From positions 33,542 to 97,541 of the forward strand of contig DUSN01000062.1 of the NCBI GenBank assembly GCA_012842605.1: a stretch of 64,000 nt of DNA, read 5' to 3'. A program made the position numbers and the translations under genes. Under the pieces are notes generated by a model, which worked only from the letters and a program-made list of their open reading frames with translations, ran no database searches and was not told the DNA's origin. Within the stretch, counting starts at the first letter, position 1, and every line of letters begins with the position of its first letter. The DNA is from Clostridiales bacterium (GTDB taxonomy: Bacteria; Bacillota; Clostridia; Caldicoprobacterales; DTU083). This document shows, in pieces, positions 24,711 through 32,832 of this stretch.

Positions 24711-25214
24711 CTAATAAAACCACTTTGTGGGTAATAGAAAAGTCCATGGTAAAGTAGTAACAGCAATAAAAATGGAAACCTTCCATCGCGGCAGTTCTTC
24801 TTCAATCAGCTGGTTAAAAGTATAATTATAATTGAAAAGGATAATGCACAATCCGGATATTAATACAGACAGCAAGATTAAAATAATTGATAAAACATTG
24901 CTGAATGGATCAAAGGATATTCCCCTTATCACTTCATTTGAAAGCCCGAGAAAGTCCTGCAGGCCCACGCAGGCAAACAGAATAACCGCACCAATGATAT
25001 CTGCCAGAAAACCAAATAACCAAACTCTTATAATGCTTTTTTTGTAAAATACCAGCCAATTTAACTCCTTATGTGGACGAAAGAGGAAGTAAGAGGCAAT
25101 TACAATTAGTGAGTCAAAGATAAAGTTACCAGCCAAAGTTATAAAGATAACGGGAGGGAAAAATAATATTAACCATACTGGAAAGATTACATTGTACAGT
25201 TTTATTTGCTTCAT
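24711..25214 (-). CDS. hypothetical integral membrane protein
   Basis: 167 residues with about four hydrophobic segments (roughly 8-45 as a hairpin, 62-85, 108-128, 147-163). No motif is recognised. R-P-H-K-E-L-N-W-L-V-F-Y-K-K-S forms a basic loop after the first hairpin, so that loop is likely cytoplasmic. The gene stands alone. The 340 bases upstream (25215-25554) are very AT-rich and hold nothing I can name. Confidence 0.65.
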   Translation of the reverse strand: MKQIKLYNVIFPVWLILFFPPVIFITLAGNFIFDSLIVIASYFLFRPHKELNWLVFYKKSIIRVWLFGFLADIIGAVILFACVGLQDFLGLSNEVIRGISFDPFSNVLSIILILLSVLISGLCIILFNYNYTFNQLIEEELPRWKVSIFIAVTTLPWTFLLPTKWFY

Positions 25215-25554
25215 ATTAATAGTCTCCCCTTAAGAAATTAAAATGCAAAGCTAAAATTCCAACAAAAGCACATTCTTTTTATAATGAAAAACTGCGTGTA
25301 TAAAATCACAACTTGCAGTTATAAATTTTCTGCTTAAAGTATTAGGCTTATGGAAAATGGAACTATAAAAAAGAAAAAATAATACTGTGTAGATTCACTG
25401 TATTATCTAATTACACTGATTATACTATATTTTTGTTATTTGTACTATAATTTTTTCTTTTTTTTCAATAAGATTTCATAGAAAAGAAACAAAGACAAAA
25501 TTTAAATATTAATAATTTCCAGTAGAGTAAATATTCACTACATTAAAAATATAT

Positions 25555-26814
25555 CTACAAAATACTGGTCATAACCGGGTAGGAAGCGTCATCGCTCAGT
25601 CCGCCCTCCAATGGGGCAAGGCCGCTCCAGAGAAAGTTGGAGCGAAAAATGGAACCAGGACCGAATTTCATTCGTATCTGATCTACCGCCCGGTCTACCT
25701 TCTTCTGCTTTTCCCAATCCCTTTCAAACATGGAAAGCTGGACATTACTGGCCGGAGACAAATCACTGACTCGTACGCCAAGATGACGAATGGGTTCTCC
25801 TTTCCAGGCCTCATCAAATAATTGCTTGCAATACCCGTAAATGGCAGTGGTGCTGTCAATGGGTGACTGGATTTTCAGTTGATGGCTGTATAATGTCAGA
25901 TCCTCTGCCCTCTTGATGGAAACTGAAATCACCCGGCAGCACAGGCCTTCAAAGCGCAGGCGCATGCCAACTGTTTCTACCAGGGACAGTAGAACCTGGT
26001 ACGCTGTTTCTTTGTCCTCCACATCAAAATGAATGGTCGTAGAATTTCCCATCCCTTTTATTACTTCCCTTGACGAGAGAGAAACCGGAGAGTCCTCAAT
26101 TCCGTTGGCATAATTCCAAATAAGCTCTCCCCAGCTTTTGAACTTATATTTCAGCAACTCCGGATCACAATTGGCAAGGCTGCCAATGGTATCAATGCCC
26201 ATTTTACGCAGCTTATACGATGTGGCACGCCCAACCATATACAGTTCCTCCACAGGCAGGGGCCACATCTTTTCAGGAATTTCCGGGGGGAATAATGTGG
26301 AAACCGCATCCGGCTTTTTGAGATCCGAAGCCATCTTGGCCAGCAGCTTATTGGTGCTGATTCCTATGCTGACGGTAAAACCCAGCTCTTTCTTAATACA
26401 CTCCCTAACCTTGTTGGCCGCTTCTATTGATTGACTTTCTTCGATAATCCCGGACATGTCCATGAAGCATTCGTCTATGCTGAAAACCTGTACCTTGTCA
26501 GTAAAACTTTTCAGCAATTCTACCAAAGAATGATGGCAGCACATGTAAAGGGCATAATTGGGCGGAATAGTGACAAGATGAGGGCATTTCCGTTTTGCCT
26601 CCCAAACGGCCTCACCTGTTTTTACTCCGTATTTTTTGGTGGGAGCGCTTTTAGCTAAAATAATCCCGTGTCTTGTAGCCTGGGAACCAGCCACCGCAGA
26701 AGGGATGTCCCGCAAATCCACCTTCGCCCCGTGCTGAAGCCGATAAACCGCTTCAAATGACAAAAAAGCTGAGTTGACATCCACATGAAAAATAAGTTTT
26801 TCTTCGTTATTCAT
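25555..26814 (-). CDS. dinB: Y-family DNA polymerase (DNA polymerase IV)
   Basis: About 419 residues. The palm domain has H-V-D-V-N-S-A-F-L-S-F-E-A-V and the catalytic S-I-D-E-C-F-M-D; a helix-hairpin-helix thumb region follows (G-I-D-T-I-G-S-L-A-N), then a little-finger domain with G-V-R-V-S-D-L. Y-family polymerases copy damaged templates. The middle part, with W-E-A-K-R-K-C-P-H-L-V, is like the longer Firmicute DinB/YqjH group. Start candidates are GTG 26826, ATG 26823 and ATG 26814; only the last has a usable AGGTG upstream. The LexA box in its promoter makes it an SOS gene. Confidence 0.9.
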   Translation of the reverse strand: MNNEEKLIFHVDVNSAFLSFEAVYRLQHGAKVDLRDIPSAVAGSQATRHGIILAKSAPTKKYGVKTGEAVWEAKRKCPHLVTIPPNYALYMCCHHSLVELLKSFTDKVQVFSIDECFMDMSGIIEESQSIEAANKVRECIKKELGFTVSIGISTNKLLAKMASDLKKPDAVSTLFPPEIPEKMWPLPVEELYMVGRATSYKLRKMGIDTIGSLANCDPELLKYKFKSWGELIWNYANGIEDSPVSLSSREVIKGMGNSTTIHFDVEDKETAYQVLLSLVETVGMRLRFEGLCCRVISVSIKRAEDLTLYSHQLKIQSPIDSTTAIYGYCKQLFDEAWKGEPIRHLGVRVSDLSPASNVQLSMFERDWEKQKKVDRAVDQIRMKFGPGSIFRSNFLWSGLAPLEGGLSDDASYPVMTSIL

Positions 26815-26834
26815 ATCCTGCATCACCTATATAT

Positions 26835-26864
26835 ATTGTATTATAGAACATATGTTCGTGTAAA
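26835..26864 (-). promoter_or_regulatory. LexA box and promoter of dinB
   Basis: GAACATATGTTC (26846-26857), a perfect palindrome, lies between TTTACA (26859-26864) and TACAAT (26835-26840). It matches the Firmicute LexA operator. The predicted transcript start is within a few bases of the first in-frame start codons. Confidence 0.85.
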
Positions 26865-27092
26865 GTAGTGTTTGCCGAACAAATCAAATATATGCGTTAG
26901 TTCAAGACGCTGAATTTAAAAGTAAATCCAAGATTTCAAGTTTAATCTGCAGATAAATTTTTGAGAGTTTCCTTGAAACATAAGATTTTGCATAGCTTCA
27001 TTCAGGCAGAAAAAATTACTAAAATTAAATTATTATATTGACCTGAATTACTTTATATGGTATTTTTGAATTTGTTAACTTTACAAAAATGA

Positions 27093-27284
27093 TTAATATG
27101 GAAGGATGGTTTGGATGACTGCAAGCTCTGTAAAGGTGAGGTTCAACTTAATATAGTTGCTTGGGTCTATAGCAATATTGAGTGTTGAATACAGGTCATT
27201 GGCCTGTTTATTTGCTGTGCCCAAAAAGACTGCCCTTACAGATGCTTCGGCATAACCATCTTTATAAGCATATTGGTTGTATCA
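27093..27284 (-). pseudogene. possible gene remnant, 62 codons without a start
   Basis: A minus-strand frame bounded by TGA (27284-27282) and TAA (27095-27093) encodes a protein-like sequence with E-A-S-V-R-A-V-F-L-G-T-A-N-K-Q-A-N-D-L-Y and I-A-I-D-P-S-N-Y-I-K-L. It has no start codon at its head and no ribosome binding site. It may be the C-terminal scrap of a deleted gene. No family was recognised and a chance frame is possible. Confidence 0.3.
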
Positions 27285-27369
27285 TAAAGCAAGAGTGAGC
27301 CGGTGAGCAGATTCACCGGTTTTATTTTGGGAGAATGAAAAGCGGTACTCTTCTTGCTTTCCATGATAC
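27279..27369. repeat. 91-bp inverted-repeat element with an internal terminator-like hairpin
   Basis: The ends GTATCAT-AAAGCAAGA (27279-27294) pair with TCTTGCTTT-cc-ATGATAC (27352-27369): 16 base pairs interrupted by a two-base bulge. Inside is CCGGTGA...TCACCGG followed by TTTTATTTT, a plus-strand terminator. It may be a small nonautonomous element or a regulatory RNA structure ahead of the ABC exporter genes. Confidence 0.55.
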
Positions 27370-27412
27370 AGTCGTGATTCTCGTGATTCTACAATTTTTG
27401 GAAGAATCAGGC

Positions 27413-27470
27413 CCGCAGGAGCATTCTGCCCATTACAGGCAGGGTATGTCTTGCGGGTTTTCTGTTTTTA
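27413..27470 (+). terminator. terminator-like hairpin just before the ABC exporter operon
   Basis: An imperfect long stem running from CCCGCAGG through TCTGCC, loop CATTACA, back to GGCAGG and CTTGCGGG is followed by TTTTCTGTTTTT. It ends 38 bases before the start of the ATPase gene, with no plus-strand gene upstream to terminate, so it could be an attenuator. Confidence 0.55.
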
Positions 27471-27507
27471 AAATTTACATAAATTTAGAAAAGAAAGAGG
27501 TCAAGCA

Positions 27508-28506
27508 ATGGTAGTCATTAAAACCGAAAATTTAACTAAAATCTATACCCGTTTTGAAAAGGAAGCGGGATTGAAAGGCAGCATCAAAAGCCTGTTTCAT
27601 AGAGAAAAAATAACAAAGACGGCGCTGAACCGGTTTGATCTGAAGATTGAGGAAGGAGAATTCGTTGGACTGATAGGACCAAACGGAGCAGGCAAGACCA
27701 CTCTTATGAAAATCCTGACCGGGATTATCTCCCCTACCGCCGGGAATGTATCCGTACTGGGGTACGTTCCAAGTGAGTTGAAAAACGCGTATAAAAAGCA
27801 ATTTGCCATAGTCATGGGCCAAAAAAGCCAGCTGTTTCAGGAATTATCGGCAGCGGATACATTTCTGCTTCTTAAGGAAATTTATGATATACCGGATACG
27901 GAATACCGCAAAAGCCTGGATTATTTCATTGATCTGTTTTCCGTTTCTGAATACCTGAATGTCCAGGTGCGCACATTGTCCCTGGGTGAGCGAATGAAAA
28001 TGGAGCTCATCGCTGCCCTGCTGCACAATCCAAAAATTCTGTTTCTGGATGAACCGACAATCGGCCTGGATGCGGTAGCACAAAAGCAGATTCGCAGTTT
28101 CCTGAAAGAGGTTAACCGTGACAAGGGAACAACCATCCTTCTAACCAGCCATTACATGGATGACATCAAAAGCTTGTGCAAGCGATGTGTTGTAATAAAC
28201 AGAGGCTGCAAGATTTATGACGGCAGCCTGGACATGCTTTTCGAGCGATATCAGACCCACAAGCTGATTACCGTTTCCTTTAGTGAAGCGACTGATTATA
28301 TCCCCCATTTCAATGCAGTAATTGTAGAACAAAATCCTTTTAAGCTCTCACTGATGGTGCATAGCAAAGACGCACGCTGCATATTGACAGAAATGCTGCG
28401 GGAATGCGAGATAAGCGATATCTCAATTGAGGCTGAGGATATAGGCAACGTGGTAGAGCGGATCTATAGCGACAAGGGAGGTATTCTGTATGAGGAAGTA
28501 CATTGA
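27508..28506 (+). CDS. ABC-2 type exporter, ATP-binding subunit
   Basis: 332 residues: Walker A G-P-N-G-A-G-K-T (57-64), signature L-S-L-G-E-R-M-K-M-E-L, Walker B I-L-F-L-D-E-P-T-I-G-L-D, and an H-loop S-H-Y. The extended N-terminus (about 20 extra residues before the usual strand) and C-terminal domain fit the COG4586 group that pairs with two COG4587/COG3694 permeases. The substrate is unknown; relatives are often called daunorubicin or antibiotic exporters. AAAGAGG precedes ATG 27508. Its end overlaps the next gene by 17 bases. Confidence 0.9.
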   Translation: MVVIKTENLTKIYTRFEKEAGLKGSIKSLFHREKITKTALNRFDLKIEEGEFVGLIGPNGAGKTTLMKILTGIISPTAGNVSVLGYVPSELKNAYKKQFAIVMGQKSQLFQELSAADTFLLLKEIYDIPDTEYRKSLDYFIDLFSVSEYLNVQVRTLSLGERMKMELIAALLHNPKILFLDEPTIGLDAVAQKQIRSFLKEVNRDKGTTILLTSHYMDDIKSLCKRCVVINRGCKIYDGSLDMLFERYQTHKLITVSFSEATDYIPHFNAVIVEQNPFKLSLMVHSKDARCILTEMLRECEISDISIEAEDIGNVVERIYSDKGGILYEEVH

Positions 28507-29284
28507 AACGGCAAAGGTTCTGTTTAAGGCCCAGCTTGTATACCATTTTGACATCCTGCTCACCGTAGTATTCACAATTTCTAAAATTCTACTGGCTCAT
28601 GTCCTGTGGGGGGCGATCTTTGAAAATCAGGATACGGTATCAGGATTTACCTATCCCTCCATGCTTTCTTACTACATCATAAGCTCCTTTATCACCCAAC
28701 TGGATCAGTCGGCAGGCACGGGCGGCCAGATTGCTGCAGAAATCCGGAGCGGCCGGTTTTCCAAGTATATCGTGAAGCCAATGAGCATATTCTGGTATTT
28801 TACTGCTCAAACAGCAGGGGTCTCGGCTTTTCTCCTGTCCTTCAACCTGCTTGCTGCTTTGGCCTGGATTTTCATCTTCAGGGTTGATTTTACCATTACA
28901 GTTGATATTGCGGTAATACTTTCAGCCCTAATCCTGATTTTGCTCGGGCTTTTATTCATGATGCAGATGAATTACTATATCGGTATACTGGCATTTAAGT
29001 TTTTGGATACCAGCGTATTCTCTATGATAAAAGATAATGTTGTCCGTTTTGTAACCGGTTCTCTTATTCCACTGGCATTGCTGCCCGCTGGCATTGTGGA
29101 AATCATGAGGCTGTTCCCATTTTATTATGTTTCTTATTTGCCTTCCATGCTGCTGATTGGAAAAAATGAAAGCGAAGCCCTGGCAGGAATAATTATACTG
29201 GCTTGCTGGAATGCTGCCTTTGGTATACTGAATGCGGCAACATACAAAAATCTGAAAATGAAATATGACGGGGTGGGAATATGA
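28490..29284 (+). CDS. ABC-2 type exporter, permease subunit 1
   Basis: 264 residues with about six membrane segments, a cytoplasmic N-terminus (M-R-K-Y-I-E-T-A-K-V-L-F-K), and the conserved-looking G-G-Q-I-A-A-E-I-R-S-G-R-F-S-K-Y-I-V-K-P after the second helix, typical of COG4587/DUF990 permeases. It forms the membrane channel with the next gene product. GGGAGG sits inside the end of the ATPase gene. Confidence 0.85.
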   Translation: MRKYIETAKVLFKAQLVYHFDILLTVVFTISKILLAHVLWGAIFENQDTVSGFTYPSMLSYYIISSFITQLDQSAGTGGQIAAEIRSGRFSKYIVKPMSIFWYFTAQTAGVSAFLLSFNLLAALAWIFIFRVDFTITVDIAVILSALILILLGLLFMMQMNYYIGILAFKFLDTSVFSMIKDNVVRFVTGSLIPLALLPAGIVEIMRLFPFYYVSYLPSMLLIGKNESEALAGIIILACWNAAFGILNAATYKNLKMKYDGVGI

Positions 29285-30078
29285 ACATATACAAGCATTT
29301 AAAAATCATATGGATGCTGTTAAAAATGAAGCTGGCCAGAACAATGGCCTTCCGGTTCACCTTTTTCGGTGCCTTCTTTGTAGACGGATCCATGTTCCTT
29401 ATACAGATCCTGATGTTTAATGCGATTTACTCCCAAACAGGCAGTATAGGCGGATGGGACAAGCAGCAAATGCTGCTGTTTATTGGAACCTTCTCCCTCA
29501 TCAATGCTGTAAATATGGCAATTTACTTTTTTGGAGTGATCACTATCCCATGGAAGATTAAGTCAGGTGATTTGGATTTGTATATAACGAAGCCAGTGAA
29601 CACCTTGTTCCATATATCCTTTGAAAACATCGATATTGGTTCTGTTCCGCTGATATTCGCCAGCTTGGGAATTATTGCCTATGCCGTTTCCGGAATGAAT
29701 GTACAGATTACATTTTGGAGAGTATCAGGATATTTTTTGCTGGTAGGCATGATGCTGATCCTTTACTATGACATGGAAGTAATCATGAGAACAATACCAT
29801 TCTTTGTGATCCAGGCTTCCTCCATCGAGCGTTTTGAAGGAGAAGCCGTCACCCTATGCATGAAAATTCCGGGAACACTGTTCAAAGGAGCGTTCAAAGT
29901 CCTGTTCTATCTGGTGCTGCCCTATGGCATCATGGCAACGGTACCTGCACAGTTCTTTGCGGGTACACTAACACCTGCAGGGTTTCTCTATTCTATGTGC
30001 ATAGTGGCAGCCTTTACAGCATTTACTTTGGCATTCTGGAAACTTGGATTAAAACACTACAAGAGTGCAAGCAGTTAG
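29281..30078 (+). CDS. ABC-2 type exporter, permease subunit 2
   Basis: 265 residues, six predicted membrane segments, COG3694-like. I-K-S-G-D-L-D-L-Y-I-T-K-P-V-N corresponds to the conserved loop of its partner. The ATG overlaps the stop of permease 1 (ATGA), so the three genes form one tight operon. The 276 bases that follow hold no recognisable terminator or gene. Confidence 0.85.
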   Translation: MNIYKHLKIIWMLLKMKLARTMAFRFTFFGAFFVDGSMFLIQILMFNAIYSQTGSIGGWDKQQMLLFIGTFSLINAVNMAIYFFGVITIPWKIKSGDLDLYITKPVNTLFHISFENIDIGSVPLIFASLGIIAYAVSGMNVQITFWRVSGYFLLVGMMLILYYDMEVIMRTIPFFVIQASSIERFEGEAVTLCMKIPGTLFKGAFKVLFYLVLPYGIMATVPAQFFAGTLTPAGFLYSMCIVAAFTAFTLAFWKLGLKHYKSASS

Positions 30079-30354
30079 ACGGGAATATAGGGAGAGTGGG
30101 AATATGAGGAAAGCAAGAATTTGAAAAATCGTAAGTATGAGGAGAATGCTTAAGGCCGGTATCAGTCAAAAATTATAAGCATTTCGACCATTCCGGTTTA
30201 AAACTGGGTATAATAAAAGCACCGAGTTATAGACAAGAATTGTATGTAAAACAGTAATATGCTAAATTAACATTTATGGCAAGTAAATGTATTAGATTAA
30301 ACTTGTTTAAAGACTAAAGACTTGATTGAGTTTTTAAAATGGGAGAAATGCTGA

Positions 30355-31050
30355 ATGTACAACAAGACCGGTTGTCTTTTGATACATGGCTTTGGAGGCG
30401 ACCCAAGCGACGTTGAACCTCTTGCAGATTTTTTGCATCAAAAAGGCATTTTAGTACTATGTCCCACTCTTAAAGGCCATACTGGAAAAAGAAGGGATCT
30501 GAGAGGTGTATCCTACCGCCAATGGATTCAATCCGCAGAAGAAGGTTTGAAGGCACTGAGCAATCAGTGTGACAATCTGGTGCTAATAGGCTTCTCCATG
30601 GGAGGATTGATATCGGTCAGCCTGCCCCATTCAAACCAGGTTAGGGGTATTGTATTGCTCAATACCCCTATTTACCCCTGGAATCTGAAGCAAATCGGCC
30701 TTAACATCATCACGGACCTGAGAAAAAGATCCTATGAACATATAAGATATTATACATCCTCTATTAAAAAAATACCCATATCAGCCACAATAGAATTTCT
30801 TAAATTTTTGAACACAGCAAAACATAATTTTAAGCAGCAGAAATACCCCTTATTTATTGGTCAGGCTTTGGCAGATGACACTGTCCAACCCAGAAGTGCG
30901 GAGTATATCTACCACAGCTGCCCTATTGCCGATAAATCCCTGTACTATTACGGCACTTCGAATCATCTTATCTGTCACAGTAAGGCAGCACCTGAATTAT
31001 TTAAAGATATTCTTATGTTTATAGAAAACTGCTGTGTGCGAAATTTATAA
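30355..31050 (+). CDS. alpha/beta hydrolase (carboxylesterase-like)
   Basis: 231 residues. The oxyanion region reads L-I-H-G-F-G-G, the nucleophile elbow G-F-S-M-G-G, the acid A-D-D-T-V-Q-P and the histidine S-N-H-L-I. The size and the G-F-G-G-D-P-S-D-V-E-P-L-A start match the Est30/monoacylglycerol-lipase-like carboxylesterases. It should be cytoplasmic, with no signal peptide. GGGAG lies nine bases before ATG 30355. Single-gene unit with its own terminator; the natural ester is unknown. Confidence 0.88.
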   Translation: MYNKTGCLLIHGFGGDPSDVEPLADFLHQKGILVLCPTLKGHTGKRRDLRGVSYRQWIQSAEEGLKALSNQCDNLVLIGFSMGGLISVSLPHSNQVRGIVLLNTPIYPWNLKQIGLNIITDLRKRSYEHIRYYTSSIKKIPISATIEFLKFLNTAKHNFKQQKYPLFIGQALADDTVQPRSAEYIYHSCPIADKSLYYYGTSNHLICHSKAAPELFKDILMFIENCCVRNL

Positions 31051-31055
31051 TAATA

Positions 31056-31101
31056 AATACCGGGGTGTCTGCACTGATTATCCCGGTATTACTTATTTTT
31101 A
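31056..31101 (+). terminator. intrinsic terminator of the hydrolase gene
   Basis: AATACCGGG (31056-31064) pairs with CCCGGTATT (31082-31090), followed by ACTTATTTTT. The loop is 17 bases. Confidence 0.7.
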
Positions 31102-31238
31102 ACCTTTACCCAGTTGATACTTTTGCTAAGCCCAACACCATTCATCCTCTCCTTAGCAGGAAGGTTTCCATGATGGTCAAGCCCTGCTTTACAACCAGAA
31201 AAACTATGCCCCATTTGCCGGGCAGCAGTAAAAAGCAA
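31089..31238 (-). pseudogene. possible gene remnant beside a RAYT-type repeat
   Basis: A minus-strand frame from just after a TAA at 31241 to a TAA at 31089-31091 reads through T-A-A-R-Q-M-G-H-S-F-S-G-C-K-A-G-L-D-H-H and ends L-S-K-S-I-N-W-V-K-V-K-N-K. The sequence looks protein-like but has only a TTG as possible start, no ribosome binding site, and overlaps the hydrolase terminator. The upstream end abuts a GAACTGTCCCC repeat. It may be the scrap of a lost gene. Confidence 0.25.
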
Positions 31239-31244
31239 TAAAAT

Positions 31245-31258
31245 TTAGAACTGTCCCC
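31245..31258 (-). repeat. GGGGACAGTTCT repeat, partial
   Basis: TTAGAACTGTCCCC (31245-31258) is the reverse complement of the dispersed motif with the TCA end altered. It lies between the hydrolase and the duplicated gene pair. Confidence 0.65.
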
Positions 31259-31331
31259 ATTATGCATTCACCTATCAAATCATATATATCATACTATATA
31301 TTACAGCGCTGTTATATTTACGGAGGTGAAT

Positions 31332-32045
31332 GTGCAAATGGTAATTTTTACGCCATATAAAAGAATTACCAGCGGTATAGACACCCAGACCGATGCAGGC
31401 AGTCGTGAAGAAGCTGTAAAGAAGGCCATCAGAAAACAGACCGGCGGTGTTCCAACCCAGGATGCCGTTGAAATCGGCAATTTGCCAGGTGGAATGTGGC
31501 CTATACTGGAGCCATACACAAATGACAACAGCGGAGGGTTATTATCTCCTTTACCCGGAGTACCTGCACCAAAATTTATTTGGGATGACTTAACAATGGA
31601 ACCGGGTGAAACCCGTTATTTTGCACATGCAGTAGAATTAACCGGTAATCCGGAGGATACTGATTTCGTTATATTCATTGCAACCTTTGCCGATGATGCA
31701 CACCGCCTTTTCCTGGAAGAATGGACACCGGAAGGAGAATTTGTATTCGCATTCAACTTCGATGGTGGCGAGGTGGATGGCAATATGTCACCTACAACTT
31801 TCATGGGCGAACTGTGCCCTCCCTATAACTGGCAGATAATAAGATATTTCTCCATGGATGGGATATATGTTGAGCAGGAAGGCAATTTTCTCGTTCTGTC
31901 TTATGAAGTAGTAAACTACAATTCCATAGGAGCAGTCAATCCTGCCGGCCTGGCTTATGTCATGGATGTTTATAAGGAAGTTGAAACAGAAAACGGTAAT
32001 GGAAACGGCAACGGTGATGGCAATGGCAATGGCAATGGAGATTAA
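31332..32045 (+). CDS. unknown protein, first of a duplicated pair, Asn-Gly-rich tail
   Basis: About 237 residues, family not recognised. Composition is Asp/Glu/Gly/Pro-rich with beta-type segments: E-I-G-N-L-P-G-G-M-W-P-I-L-E-P-Y, P-G-E-T-R-Y-F-A-H-A-V-E-L, F-A-D-D-A-H-R-L-F-L-E-E. It ends in a repeat of N-G and D-G pairs. No signal peptide or membrane segment is visible. GTG 31332 has GGAGG five bases upstream; ATG 31338 is the alternative. It shares about half its residues over most of its length with the next frame, 17 bases downstream, so the two are a tandem duplication. A spore or surface role is possible but unsupported. Confidence 0.7.
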   Translation: MQMVIFTPYKRITSGIDTQTDAGSREEAVKKAIRKQTGGVPTQDAVEIGNLPGGMWPILEPYTNDNSGGLLSPLPGVPAPKFIWDDLTMEPGETRYFAHAVELTGNPEDTDFVIFIATFADDAHRLFLEEWTPEGEFVFAFNFDGGEVDGNMSPTTFMGELCPPYNWQIIRYFSMDGIYVEQEGNFLVLSYEVVNYNSIGAVNPAGLAYVMDVYKEVETENGNGNGNGDGNGNGNGD

Positions 32046-32062
32046 GAATAGGAGGGAACAAA

Positions 32063-32679
32063 ATGGGATTTCTGGATGTTGAAAGAATAACCAGCAGCAG
32101 CGATACTCAGGTTGATGCGGTTTCACGGCAAAACGCTGTCCTGAAGGCCATAAACAAGGAAAACGGCGATGATCCGATTCAGGACGCTGTTGTTTTAGGC
32201 AACATGCCACACGGAATATGGCCCATCCTTGAACCTTACAAAACCGATCCGTCCTTTGCATCAACTCTCGCTCTACCTCCGGATTTCATTTGGGACAGCA
32301 CAGAGGCATCACCAGGTGAAGTACGGTATTTCGCCGTTGCGCGTCCTATTGATACAGCGGATTCAGTGACAATATTCATACTAACCTTTTCGGATGATGC
32401 TCACCGGCTTTACGTTGAAGAATGCGATGCTAACGGTAATGTTGTACAGTCTATAACTCCTGATAATGACGGTCTTATAGACAGCCCGCTCGAGCCGATT
32501 CTGGGCCGGCAGCATTTCCCTACAACTGGCAGCGTATTCGTTATTGGTCTACAAGCTTTGCCCCCATGTTGGAAGAAAGCTTCCTGGTGATTTCCTGGCA
32601 GGTAGTCAATTATAACCCTATCGACTCAATTAACCCTGCAAGTCTGGCATTTGTAGTGGACATTTTTGACGCACTTTAG
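32063..32679 (+). pseudogene. second copy of the duplicated unknown gene, frameshifted
   Basis: It opens with M-G-F-L-D-V-E-R-I-T-S and parallels the first copy (G-N-M-P-H-G-I-W-P-I-L-E-P-Y, F-S-D-D-A-H-R-L-Y-V-E-E). Near 32545 the homologous frame shifts by one base: the original frame stops at 32588-32590, while the adjoining frame continues with S-F-L-V-I-S-W-Q-V-V-N-Y-N-P and ends at TAG 32677-32679, matching the end of copy one (F-L-V-L-S-Y-E-V-V-N-Y-N). A single-base deletion explains it; a sequencing error is equally possible. GGAGGG precedes ATG 32063. It lacks the Asn-Gly tail. Confidence 0.75.
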
Positions 32680-32782
32680 CTGTAATAATCTGAGATGCAC
32701 TTAATATAAAACCAAAGCAAATGCTATTAGCTGATTGCCTGACATAATTAAGAACTTACTATGTAATGCACTCAAATATGGT

Positions 32783-32820
32783 AAAGCAAGGGACAGCCTA
32801 TTTGCTGCCCCTTGCTTTAT
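32783..32820. terminator. bidirectional intrinsic terminator
   Basis: AAAGCAAGGG (32783-32792) pairs with CCCTTGCTTT (32809-32818), with further pairing CAGC/GCTG inside. It lies between the convergent duplicated pair and the DUF362 gene. Confidence 0.8.
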
Positions 32821-32832
32821 AATTATAACTTA

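Noticed and set aside
25215..25554. Possible replication or regulatory region because of high AT content
   Set aside because: No DnaA boxes, repeats or promoters stood out; the stretch is simply AT-rich.
32063..32679. Programmed frameshift in the second duplicated gene
   Set aside because: No slippery heptamer or downstream pseudoknot is evident near 32545, so a simple deletion or sequencing error is more likely.
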